From contig JACCGJ010014504.1 of assembly GCA_013407085.1 (NCBI GenBank), forward strand, positions 1 to 64,000: a stretch of DNA of 64,000 nucleotides. The letters run 5' to 3'. Source of the DNA: Atriophallophorus winterbourni. Taxonomy: Eukaryota; Platyhelminthes; Trematoda; Plagiorchiida; Microphallidae. This document shows positions 62,701 through 64,000 of the stretch, piece after piece. Position 1 is the first letter of the stretch. Every line of letters starts with the position of its first letter. Below the pieces are notes generated by a model. That model had not been told where the DNA came from. It did not search any database and saw only the letters and a program-made list of their open reading frames with translations. The position numbers were made by a program, and so were the translations under genes.

Positions 62701-63223
62701 AAATAATTAGAACCTAGTGGGACATAATACATATACCGGTTCTAATATCTTTGTGACCTAAATGCGATACAGAAACAATATGTTTATATCTAGTACTATG
62801 TAAATTAATTATCGAAACGCCATTTTAAAATAACAATATTTATTTAAACGTTTATGCTTCAAATGAGGCGTGCATAATGGTTTACCTTTAAACTTTTGGC
62901 TTCAAGCGGTTGTAAATATAAACTCCTGTAACTAGGAGCTACATCGTTTTCGACAAGGGGGTTCATTTTCGATTGTGTGGAACCAATTGCTGTGAATTGT
63001 AATCGTAAACATTCGACAGAATTGTCAGTCAGAATTTCGGAGTTCATCTGGAATAGAATAATGGTTGTGATTTCAAACATACGCACTTGAAGCTTCGTAA
63101 ATTATCGGAAAGTTTCACACATAAATCAAACAACTTTGTGTATGTAGAGCCAATCGATTGTAGGCCAACTCTCTGATGATAACATTCATGTTCTTGTAGA
63201 TTAACTTTGGGCTTTTTGTTTTG
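20562..63223 (-). CDS. PLC-like gene (EF-X-Y-C2), catalytic motifs lost, at least 19 exons
   Basis: This is the overall gene span; the exons are listed separately. Active PLCs hydrolyse PIP2 to IP3 and diacylglycerol at the plasma membrane. Family assignment rests on the order of matches: EF-hand segments (57.5-54.2 kb), the EF/X junction PLAHYYIE (52.4 kb), X-domain core ITPYPLLLILRL (46.9 kb), Y-domain start LMRLICLLGAVQIP (35.0 kb), Y motif PKRLRMNTS (28.7 kb), C2 end GFVTGYQHIKL (24.2 kb) and a post-C2 segment KVYAPPSLCEV resembling the PLC-beta class. The expected SSHNTYL, LDCWDG, YHGHT and ENHC motifs are not preserved, so I infer a pseudoenzyme. Exon phases agree at nearly every junction from 57.5 kb to the stop. 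One junction (52302 to 47113) conflicts and may hide a small exon. The 5' end is not defined. A decaying gene is the main alternative, but long open exons with good splice sites argue against it. Confidence 0.85.
20978..21150 (-). repeat. HHR repeat family A in last intron, sense
   Basis: Minus-strand copy with CTGATGA and ACCGGTC retained; the GAAA box is TAAA and stem II is altered. The body follows (GCGCTTGTATGCCACTGTTGG region at 21088). It lies in the 769-bp last intron in the sense orientation of the host gene. Confidence 0.8.
21526..21675 (-). CDS. PLC-like gene, helical C-terminal exon (50 aa)
   Basis: The acceptor is TTCTAGAG (second AG, required by phase), the donor CGG/GTAAAC. It encodes 50 residues, including NEIASIIAKLAKTICWTL, probably a helix. 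The position corresponds to the C-terminal region of PLC-beta or PLC-L proteins, but no specific motif is visible. Confidence 0.75.
21896..22000 (-). CDS. PLC-like gene, post-C2 exon (35 aa)
   Basis: Acceptor GTTTTTAG, donor CAG/GTTTCA. With the end of the previous exon it reads IFCK-IDTKVYAPPSLCEVAD, resembling the segment after C2 in PLC-beta types ('LFv.i..kdYvPd...dv.daL'). Only one frame is open and it is the one required. Confidence 0.8.
22001..23059. other. intron sequence, nothing recognised
   Basis: AT-rich intron without recognised repeat or exon. Confidence 0.45.
23060..23450 (+). mobile_element. RTE-type LINE 3' end
   Basis: PRLRWLGHVKKMENVSIKND, DLLYGEWKLGSLPLDRPQLR and the Cys/His tail CERCGRDCNSRIGLFSHSKS are diagnostic of the ORF end of this LINE group ('LRWlGHv.RM', 'LlyGEl..G.RP.gRP.LR', 'C..CgR.C.SRIGL.SH.r.C'). 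A few stops interrupt it. It is antisense to the host gene, within an intron. Confidence 0.9.
24157..24699 (-). CDS. PLC-like gene, C2-domain exon (181 aa)
   Basis: Acceptor GATTCCACAG, donor AAA/GTCAGT, phase 0 at both ends. FTLQVKFLAP fits the first C2 strand ('l.vkviSgq.Lp'). TPELVVMSLTLKN fits 'PElalLRf.V.D', and GFVTGYQHIKLQLNDSRG fits the terminal 'l.qGYRHvhL..d.G'. The middle is about 60 residues longer than a standard PLC C2 and lacks obvious Ca2+-binding Asp loops. It was selected over the plus-strand frames because of this match. Confidence 0.85.
24700..26469. other. intron sequence, nothing recognised
   Basis: Part of the 3.5-kb intron between the Y-domain and C2 exons. No match to the repeat families of this window. 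Confidence 0.45.
26470..26545 (+). repeat. HHR repeat family A, core deleted
   Basis: GAGGATCCTAATTATACTGT and the downstream CGGTCGTGTGGTGTGTGTGA match the flanks of the ribozyme, but CTGATGA and most of stem II are gone. Isolated fragment. Confidence 0.7.
26546..28160. other. intron sequence, nothing recognised
   Basis: The rest of the same intron; no gene or repeat recognised apart from a short (ATATAC) microsatellite near 27915. Confidence 0.4.
28161..28704 (-). CDS. PLC-like gene, Y-domain core and Y-C2 linker (181 aa)
   Basis: Acceptor GTTTTCAG, donor GAG/GTCAGA. LKPKRLRMNTSLRF aligns with the Y signature 'YPkGtRvdSSNY'; the Arg is kept, but SSNY is not. VPLGDGRFAASQ aligns with 'm.lN.grFe.NG.cGYvLKP', with the GYVLKP end replaced by PYAECTC. 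After it come about 100 residues of Ser/Arg-rich linker before C2. Confidence 0.85.
29140..29445 (+). mobile_element. CR1-type LINE fragment (RT)
   Basis: RYLGAGISLKELDVTSGVPH continuing GSVLVPLM matches 'YL..R...V......sGVPQGSVLGPLLF' of LINE reverse transcriptases. The FADD block is decayed to FVNVIKY. Antisense to the host gene. Confidence 0.8.
29446..31577. other. intron, two unrecognised plus-strand ORFs
   Basis: Frames at 30520-30771 and 30840-31121 are open for 83 and 93 codons without recognised motif. I treat them as chance or ancient mobile-element frames. Nothing else is recognised. Confidence 0.35.
31578..32352 (-). CDS. PLC-like gene, large Ser-rich insert in Y domain (257 aa)
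   Basis: Acceptor TTTTCACAG. The frame stays open for 257 residues and is dominated by Ser, Thr and Asn (SESDTTSSNSSVFTEETS), with a short Cys cluster CGRCSC. The donor GGA/GTATCC is weak, but splicing there gives the phase needed for the next exon and joins EGRKTRSIA to YTLKPKRLR, matching PLC 'htrr.LsriYPkGtR'. Without splicing the frame stops at 31553. Confidence 0.8.
33038..33480 (+). repeat. HHR repeat family B, partial tandem dimer
   Basis: The body block GTTTGAACATCG starts at 33091 and recurs at 33333 (242-bp period), enclosing one ribozyme at 33202-33256. The second unit breaks off before its ribozyme. It lies antisense in an intron. Confidence 0.85.
33202..33256 (+). ncRNA. hammerhead ribozyme, family B, core intact
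   Basis: CTGATGA (33209-33215), a stem-loop GGC-AAACA-GTC flanked by an A-A mismatch, GAAACCGGTA (from 33239). Flank TCTCCAT pairs with GTGGAGT over six base pairs as stem I. Stem III is the palindrome ACCGGU, so a hairpin loop is impossible and a dimeric fold is expected. Predicted cleavage follows GUA. Confidence 0.75.
33770..33935 (+). repeat. HHR repeat family A, core deleted
   Basis: The body TGATTGAACAGTTTGGTCAT and CTTATCCAACAGTGGCTTAC are clear. CTGATGA is present at 33884, but stem II and GAAAC are deleted up to GTGGGATGTG. Confidence 0.75.
34179..34490 (-). CDS. PLC-like gene, basic/Ser insert in Y domain (103 aa)
   Basis: Acceptor GCTTTTCAG, donor GTAATG. The sequence is rich in Arg, Lys and Ser (RRISPSPLPKPTETRRSSI), with several SP and RRxS-type sites, likely disordered and a kinase substrate. 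It joins the exon at 32352 through a Glu codon. No fold is recognised. Confidence 0.8.
34588..35068 (-). CDS. PLC-like gene, start of Y domain (160 aa)
   Basis: Acceptor ATTTATAG, donor GTAAGC, phase 0 to phase 1. After a 25-residue lead, LMRLICLLGAVQIPALAL aligns with the Y-domain opening 'eLSdLViYcqavkFpgl'. The remaining 115 residues are basic and Gln/Ser-rich (HQRRKKRLLHRL), unlike a normal Y domain, and begin a long insertion. The hydrophobic run is 19 residues and could be mistaken for a membrane helix. Confidence 0.8.
35664..35960 (-). CDS. PLC-like gene, possible X-Y linker exon (up to 99 aa)
   Basis: The frame is open from an acceptor TTTAATTTAG and is phase 0 with both neighbours. 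Two donors are possible: TTT/GTATAA at 35664 and CAG/GTTGAA near 35786. Its sequence, for example GPTSRYTITRFLFAGYIHPY, is not recognised. It may be alternatively spliced or not be used. Confidence 0.5.
36025..36111 (-). CDS. PLC-like gene, X-Y linker exon (29 aa)
   Basis: Strong acceptor TTATTTTCAG and donor GCT/GTAAGG enclose 29 residues, phase 0 at both ends. The composition is polar (QDTVSTGSGGQSTP), consistent with a disordered linker. Confidence 0.7.
37405..37560 (-). repeat. HHR repeat family A, degenerate, sense
   Basis: On the minus strand: GTGATGA, TAAACA loop, GTAGCCGGTC in place of GAAACCGGTC, then body. The core is destroyed. Confidence 0.7.
37650..37695 (-). repeat. HHR repeat fragment
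   Basis: CACACGACCAGGTTCATGGT and the downstream TTTGCGATCAGTGCAGT resemble the minus-strand ribozyme at 45.84 kb. Very short. Confidence 0.5.
37725..37880. repeat. GCGAAGCGAA-rich foldback repeat
   Basis: The motif AAGCGAA and its complement TTCGCTT recur many times. A perfect hairpin with 14-bp arms, GCGAAGCGAATATT (37819-37832) and its complement (37837-37850), has a CAAC loop. It could be a small foldback (MITE-like) element; no element ends were identified. Confidence 0.7.
38183..38370 (-). repeat. repeat family C with HHR remnant
   Basis: The stretch CAACCTGACAGTATTTCAGC and the following GGTCTCTGACTGTACGGCAC are the reverse of the block shared by 53.13 and 53.96 kb. A degenerate ribozyme (GTTTCTCAGTGTTTCAGCC, minus strand) sits at its low-coordinate end. 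Confidence 0.65.
38700..38780 (-). CDS. PLC-like gene, X-Y linker micro-exon (27 aa)
   Basis: Acceptor CGTTATCAG, donor GTTAGT, 27 residues, phase 0 on both sides. It includes APLRVFVTDPEGEEK. It follows the X domain across a 6.1-kb intron and would belong to the X-Y linker, which is poorly conserved in all PLCs. No motif is recognised; inclusion rests on splice sites, phase and strand. Confidence 0.65.
38995..39225 (-). other. unexplained coding-like ORF in intron
   Basis: A 76-codon frame with protein-like composition (CFKAKHPVILTSGVKQINDP) on the host gene strand, between the X-domain end and the linker exon. No acceptor with correct phase was found, so it is not included in the gene model. 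It may be a missed exon or an element relic. Confidence 0.3.
39226..40629. other. intron sequence, nothing recognised
   Basis: No recognised repeat or exon. A plus-strand frame at 39740-39982 (80 codons) is unassigned. Confidence 0.4.
40630..41480 (-). mobile_element. RTE-type LINE remnant, C-terminal half
   Basis: Minus-strand frames carry MTVYSASALNARLYGSETWI, LNAFHFKKHPPYLKHIVEDK and FDIDPTIWERLALDRSICRH, matching 'KV.VY.A.VL..LLYGsEtW', 'LN.FHLRCLRkIL.I.WqDkI.N.eVL' and 'fdIdp..WE..A.DR..WR'. It is in sense orientation to the host gene, in an intron, with frameshifts. Confidence 0.9.
41481..44877. other. intron sequence, possibly older LINE debris
   Basis: The part up to about 42200 may be the decayed RT core of the adjacent LINE, but no RT motif could be confirmed. 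The rest shows nothing recognisable. A plus frame at 42840-43070 has no motif. Confidence 0.4.
44878..45019 (-). CDS. PLC-like gene, C-terminal X-domain exon (47 aa)
   Basis: Acceptor ACTTCAG, donor CAC/GTGAGT. The first base completes AGT (Ser) with the AG left by the exon at 46888. SVQDQIQLATSLQKCFGSTL aligns with 'slpQQ..mA..f...fGd.L', and the following PLPRFVPQDDDAYGTYINQI takes the place of 'lPSPeqLk.kiLiK.Kk'. It was found by phase continuity, as the exon is short. Confidence 0.85.
45815..45960 (-). repeat. HHR repeat family A, degenerate, sense
   Basis: On the minus strand GAAACCGGTCGTGGG is intact (45835-45849), but the CTGATGA box and stem II are rearranged. The body end GCCACTGTTGCATAAGGC is at 45940. 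Confidence 0.75.
46888..47113 (-). CDS. PLC-like gene, X-domain exon (74 aa)
   Basis: Acceptor TTCTAACAG, donor GAG/GTGAGA. TFQTAFATINSVGFLITPYP aligns with the X-domain strand 'F.dvv.aI...AF..SpyPvIlSlEnHC'. YHGHT, with the second catalytic His, would be expected before this and is replaced by SLNASLAVNY; ENHC is replaced by RLDSLS. The first 45 residues are longer than usual for this part of X. The start phase conflicts with the previous exon, so an undetected exon probably lies between. Confidence 0.8.
47260..47700 (-). mobile_element. RTE-type LINE remnant
   Basis: Minus-strand pieces STKFDKRHDRVTVILS and GNRKLTMNSKLLYTGRAWQR match 'sTKIDKRIdrAt..f..L...vW.NRKLT..TK..VYqA'. It is followed at 48590-48790 by a block shared with 59.3 kb, so it is probably one decayed copy with an insertion or divergence between. 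Confidence 0.75.
48590..48790 (-). mobile_element. RTE-type LINE remnant, upstream part
   Basis: Nucleotide similarity to 59290-59450: for example, GCTCTACGTCAGTCAAGCC versus the corresponding 59.4-kb stretch GCTGTTCGCCAGTCAAGCC, and both continue into a similar TATCTGCT block. Coding content is not readable. Confidence 0.55.
48791..49799. other. intron with a long unassigned plus ORF
   Basis: Holds a 172-codon open frame at 49078-49596 (plus), beginning FPEQTGIEVPFTRDPAYRRG. No motif is recognised. It lies just upstream of an RTE fragment on the same strand. Confidence 0.35.
49800..50400 (+). mobile_element. RTE-type LINE remnant
   Basis: VTDLLLRDLLADEDTVISTH (decayed YADD block), CNDIGLTFNINRIKSLAMGL, ETEINKLVGRALNARI, SNRKLAVKTKPRV and, near 50345, SIPKDPL in order match the RTE RT end. 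Antisense to the host gene. Confidence 0.85.
50590..50780 (-). repeat. HHR repeat family A, body remnant
   Basis: Reverse of the body: AAGCCACTGTTTGATAAGAC and TGCCAATTACGTGAACAT at 50588-50645, with related pieces to about 50780. No ribozyme core remains. Confidence 0.55.
51872..51930 (+). ncRNA. hammerhead ribozyme, family A
   Basis: CTGATGA (51887-51893), GTGC-AAACA-GCAA stem-loop (last pair lost), GAAACTGGTC (51907-51916), then GTGGTG pairing with CCCTAC as stem I. All invariant core positions are kept; stem II is weakened by one mismatch. Predicted cleavage follows GUC. Confidence 0.75.
52105..52165 (+). ncRNA. hammerhead ribozyme, family A, core mutated
   Basis: CTAATGA replaces CTGATGA at 52120, so the invariant core G is lost. 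The perfect GTGC-AAACA-GCAC stem-loop and GAAACCGGTC with palindromic ACCGGT are kept. Predicted inactive. Confidence 0.8.
52302..52545 (-). CDS. PLC-like gene, EF to X-domain junction exon (80 aa)
   Basis: Acceptor CTCATTTTAG, donor CACG/GTAATC. YLSSEGFYRFLLSSEYI matches the PLC segment 'lsleGFxryLmsxe' just before the X domain, and RPLAHYYIET matches 'qPLsHYfI.SSHNTYL'. The SSHNTYL stretch with the first catalytic His and its Asn is missing: the sequence reads ETAQLVSSGK. The helix SPIALREILFLRAIRQLLLL aligns with 'SsvElYsqvLlqGCRcvELD', again without the Ca2+-ligand acids. The exon ends with two bases, which does not fit the one-base need of the next exon found. Confidence 0.85.
53127..53250 (+). 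repeat. repeat family C
   Basis: The block CAAAGTGCCGCACAGTCAGA and the next CTGTCAGGTTGCTCAGGTCT recur at 53.98 kb (same strand) and 38.3 kb (opposite). SINE-like in length; no tRNA-type promoter boxes were recognised. Confidence 0.75.
53556..53573 (+). repeat. ATC trinucleotide microsatellite
   Basis: CATCATCATCATCATCGTC run in intron. Confidence 0.8.
53885..54050. repeat. repeat family C joined to a HHR remnant
   Basis: The minus-strand HHR remnant at 53893-53935 (GAAACCGGGC intact in part, CTGATGA changed to ATGATCG) is followed by the family C block AAAATGCCGCACAGTCAGAG. The order repeats that at 38.2-38.4 kb (inverted), showing that family C is itself a HHR-bearing repeat. Confidence 0.7.
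54161..54551 (-). CDS. PLC-like gene, EF-hand exon with basic/Ser insert (130 aa)
   Basis: Acceptor CTTGTTAG, donor GTAAATG. The N-terminal residues NVSQN continue the EF-hand helix. About 90 Lys/Arg/Ser-rich residues follow, including VVSQSRSPSPGG, a likely disordered and phosphorylatable insert. The exon ends with ITKKDFESIMQLYETNPQNQ, which corresponds to 'iI..yEp...' before the last EF segment. It ends in phase 1 and joins the next exon through a Gly codon. Confidence 0.85.
54627..54681 (-). CDS. PLC-like gene, EF-hand micro-exon (18 aa)
   Basis: A 55-bp exon between acceptor TACTTCCAG and donor GTTAGT. It encodes SDINGRMGLSGLTDFINS, matching the PLC EF-hand segment in which 'lxxedLxxFL' follows the aromatic end of the preceding helix. 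It is too short for simple ORF detection; phase matches on both sides support it. Confidence 0.85.
55405..55800 (+). repeat. solo PLE pLTR
   Basis: A full-length copy, about 390 bp, from TTAGATTTTTGTTTTTCTTC to CGATCGGTACCAAACATATT. It is the best copy for defining the pLTR and lies antisense in an intron. Confidence 0.85.
55675..55725 (+). ncRNA. hammerhead-like motif in solo pLTR
   Basis: CTGACGA (55682-55688), stem II GCTTCTG/CAAAAGT with one mismatch, GAAAC, GTTACCC. Predicted weaker than the copy at 2400. Confidence 0.65.
56510..56880 (+). mobile_element. RTE-type LINE 3' end
   Basis: HWLGHVVRIENGCITKDPLQ and GELKAGSLSFTRSQL match the same LINE end as at 23.06 kb, followed by a decayed Cys/His tail. 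Antisense to the host gene. Confidence 0.85.
57063..57163 (-). CDS. PLC-like gene, EF-hand exon (33 aa)
   Basis: Acceptor TTTTTTCAG and donor GTGAGAT are both strong. The segment LFTFEVFFALFIQAWPREDI matches the PLC pattern 'F..F...L..RPE...LF..Y' of the second EF hand. The exon leaves two bases, TA, which the next exon's first base completes to Tyr, giving the expected ...DLYVSYS... join. This junction is one of the best supports for the PLC assignment. Confidence 0.8.
57273..57298. repeat. CT/AT microsatellite
   Basis: A (CT)n tract runs into (AT)n in the intron between EF-hand exons. Confidence 0.8.
57402..57533 (-). CDS. PLC-like gene, EF-hand region exon 1 (44 aa)
   Basis: The frame includes CTVTKDFLHRASRNRLMKIG and ends at donor CCT/GTAATGG in phase 0, joining cleanly to the exon at 57163. 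The combined segment aligns with the first EF-hand pair of PLCs, where a helix-loop-helix precedes FxxFxxxF. No canonical Ca2+-binding loop is present, as is common in PLC EF hands. The acceptor used here (CTAAAG) has a poor pyrimidine tract, so the 5' border may lie further upstream, up to about 57640. Confidence 0.55.
58215..58275 (-). repeat. HHR repeat family B, truncated, sense
   Basis: On the minus strand GGCAAACAGCC-AGAAACCGGTAGTGG is present, but CTGACGA is replaced by AATGACG and the stem I 5' side is missing. Confidence 0.75.
58441..58755 (+). repeat. HHR repeat family B, partial tandem dimer
   Basis: TAACAGTGGC starts at 58481 and recurs at 58721 (240-bp period), enclosing one ribozyme. 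Antisense to the host gene. Confidence 0.85.
58553..58602 (+). ncRNA. hammerhead ribozyme, family B, best core
   Basis: CTGACGA (58563-58569; position 7 is free), perfect 4-bp stem II TGGC-AAACA-GCCA, GAAACCGGTA (58583-58592), predicted cleavage after the A. Stem III is ACCGGU, a palindrome with no loop. Stem I has a G-G mismatch next to the core, then three pairs. Confidence 0.8.
58909..59030 (-). CDS. PLC-like gene, probable exon before the EF hands (5' border uncertain)
   Basis: An open frame containing CANAGRVLSIALSAAGKIFL ends at a good donor, GAG/GTGCGT, in phase 0, which fits the next exon at 57533. The upstream border is unclear because an RTE-like LINE remnant abuts it at about 59040. 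The piece could be the end of a PH domain but shows no diagnostic motif. Confidence 0.45.
59035..59450 (-). mobile_element. RTE-type LINE remnant
   Basis: Minus-strand VDRRIGRATAILPSLNSYVF and GNRKLTMRTKIMVLNAY match 'vDrRIgrAta.f..L...vw.NRKLt..TK..VynAcv'; FTYLGSTITGNL, in another frame, precedes it. Next to a probable host exon. Confidence 0.8.
60430..60640 (+). repeat. divergent PLE pLTR
   Basis: ACAAGCTTCTGTGTCACAAG and AACTACCCTAACCGATTCAT correspond to the HHR region and 3' part of the pLTR. The core reads AACAAGC...AAAACGTTAAC, so no ribozyme is left. The block around 60470 is shared with 18268. Confidence 0.7.
60641..61709. other. intron sequence, nothing recognised
   Basis: No exon with consistent phase or repeat recognised; a 72-codon plus frame at 61126 has no motif. 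Confidence 0.4.
61710..62075 (+). mobile_element. RTE-type LINE RT fragment
   Basis: CNIYRRISLLYALGNLFAKV followed by LNTCLL matches RT block 'nYRGIsLlsi.gKlfa.vlLnRL'. After a frameshift, YAVFVNLTKAVDFVNSKGII matches 'y.afvDLtKAFDtVnR.gLW', with the catalytic Asp changed to Asn. Antisense to the host gene. Confidence 0.9.
62115..62245 (+). repeat. HHR repeat family A, joined to LINE fragment
   Basis: Begins in the body near CCATTCTTCCACTGTTTCAA and runs through the ribozyme to GCATGCAAATGAGC. The left edge abuts the LINE remnant. Confidence 0.85.
62155..62206 (+). ncRNA. hammerhead ribozyme, family A, near-intact
   Basis: CTGATGA (62169-62175), perfect GTGC-AAACA-GCAC stem-loop, GAAAGCGGTC: the first stem III base is G instead of C, which breaks the ACCGGU palindrome. 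Predicted reduced activity. Confidence 0.75.
62540..62700 (+). mobile_element. LINE 3' tail fragment
   Basis: NGSSRIRMFSH corresponds to the 'C.SRIGLfSH' Cys/His tail seen at 23.43 kb, followed by similar downstream sequence (TACATCA near 62680, as in TACATCACCC at 23482). Confidence 0.6.
62886..63047 (-). CDS. PLC-like gene, upstream exon (54 aa)
   Basis: Acceptor TATTCCAG and donor GTAAAC delimit 54 residues, phase 0 at both ends. It contains DNSVECLRLQFTAIGSTQS. The intron before it is only about 35 bp (63048-63082), a very short intron of the kind known in schistosome 5' regions. No domain is recognised. The next certain exon is at 57.5 kb, and the gap is filled with transposon remnants. 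Confidence 0.6.
63083..63223 (-). CDS. PLC-like gene, upstream exon (47 aa)
   Basis: The exon is bounded by acceptor ATCCAG and donor GTATGT. It encodes 47 residues in phase 0, including KLFDLCVKLSDNLRSFKC. The next exon also starts in phase 0, so the two join cleanly. I do not recognise a domain; by position it would lie N-terminal to the EF hands, where PLCs carry a PH domain. Membership of the same gene is inferred from strand, phase and lack of a start or stop. Confidence 0.6.
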
Positions 63224-63474
63224 CTGGATGGAATTTATCATCTTCATTTCACGTGAATAATTTTCATGCTAAGATCCTATGCTAAATTAAGTCAGATTTT
63301 CTGGCAATTTGTAGTGGGAAAAATAATATGTAGCTTGAACGGACAACAATTTACGTATAAGCGAAATCGTTATATAAAACTGTCATTATAGAAAGTTTTT
63401 CGACTGTTTTATTTCACTCGCAAATAATGAGTACAGATGCTGATCACGATGTTCTTCTAATTATATATTCCTAA

Positions 63475-63588
63475 GATCAAAACCAAGTTTAAAGTTTTCG
63501 TCATCCGTGTATAACTTTTGAAGAAACTGGGAAGCCAAGCCCGCTGATGACAGTGCGTTATAGCTAACTCGAAAAACATTGATACTTT
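63475..63588 (-). CDS. possible upstream exon, unrecognised
   Basis: After a TTTAG acceptor there is an open frame containing ASQFLQKLYTDDENFKLGFD, which reads like real protein. No good donor is visible before the in-frame stop; the nearest GT is a weak GTTTTG near 63488. It could be an upstream exon of the PLC-like gene. The lower boundary is uncertain. Confidence 0.3.
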
Positions 63589-64000
63589 CTAAACATTTTG
63601 ATCGCATCGAAATGATTGATGGATTTATTGTGCAACCACTGCACCCATCTCTGCATCTTTAAATTGCATGGTAAGGTGAATAACAACGCGCTCCTAAAGA
63701 AGCACCTTTTCAACGTAGATATTTGATTTCAGTTTAGTGGCCGTGAATTAGTATAGACGTTTTGCGATATCAGATAGAAAAAACCATCATTGTGCTATTA
63801 TTTGCATATGCGAAATTATTGCTAGCCGATAGTCATAATTTTGGTGCGCAGCAAAGACGAATGAGAATGTAGTATGTCGTTAAGTTAGCCAGAATGGAAG
63901 AGAGAGCATTAACATATATAAATATCCATGAACGTTGCAGTACAGTTGATCAAAATGGATTATCTTTAACGCTATCGAGCCTACATTCCACCGTTTGATG

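Overview
This window looks like AT-rich nuclear DNA from a flatworm, most likely a trematode; I cannot name the species. The reasons are small exons separated by kilobase introns, many decayed RTE-like and CR1-like LINEs, Penelope-like elements (PLEs) with a GIY-YIG endonuclease, and many short repeats carrying a hammerhead ribozyme (HHR) core, a combination known from schistosomes and related worms. No bacterial-style operon, CRISPR array or confident tRNA/rRNA gene was seen.

The main gene lies on the minus strand. Its stop codon is at 20562-20564, it runs to at least 63223, and its 5' end is probably outside the window. Nineteen exons can be placed with GT/AG borders. Their reading phases agree at nearly every junction from 57.5 kb to 20.6 kb, with one conflict between 52302 and 47113. 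The order EF-hand region, X domain, Y domain, C2 domain, helical C-terminus is that of phosphoinositide-specific phospholipase C (PLC). The two catalytic histidine motifs and the Ca2+/acid motifs of X cannot be found at their expected places, and about 490 mostly Ser/basic residues interrupt the Y domain. It therefore reads as a very divergent, probably catalytically dead PLC-like protein.

The left 20 kb lies 3' of this gene. It holds an inverted pair of PLE terminal repeats (1847-2503), unrecognised minus-strand coding-like ORFs (5.4-8.9 kb), a CR1-like LINE (9.7-11.2 kb), an RTE-like LINE (11.6-12.6 kb), HHR repeats (13.5-14.4 kb) and two PLEs (15.8-18.0 kb, plus; 19.4-20.5 kb, minus). The second PLE begins 14 bp past the host stop codon, so the host 3' UTR probably runs into PLE sequence.

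The introns carry RTE fragments, solo PLE repeats and at least three HHR-bearing repeat families. Family A has a unit of about 233 bp and family B about 240 bp; both occur as partial tandem dimers, as expected for retrozyme-like elements copied through circular or multimeric RNA. Copies with an intact HHR core inside the gene are all antisense to it, and every sense copy is broken.
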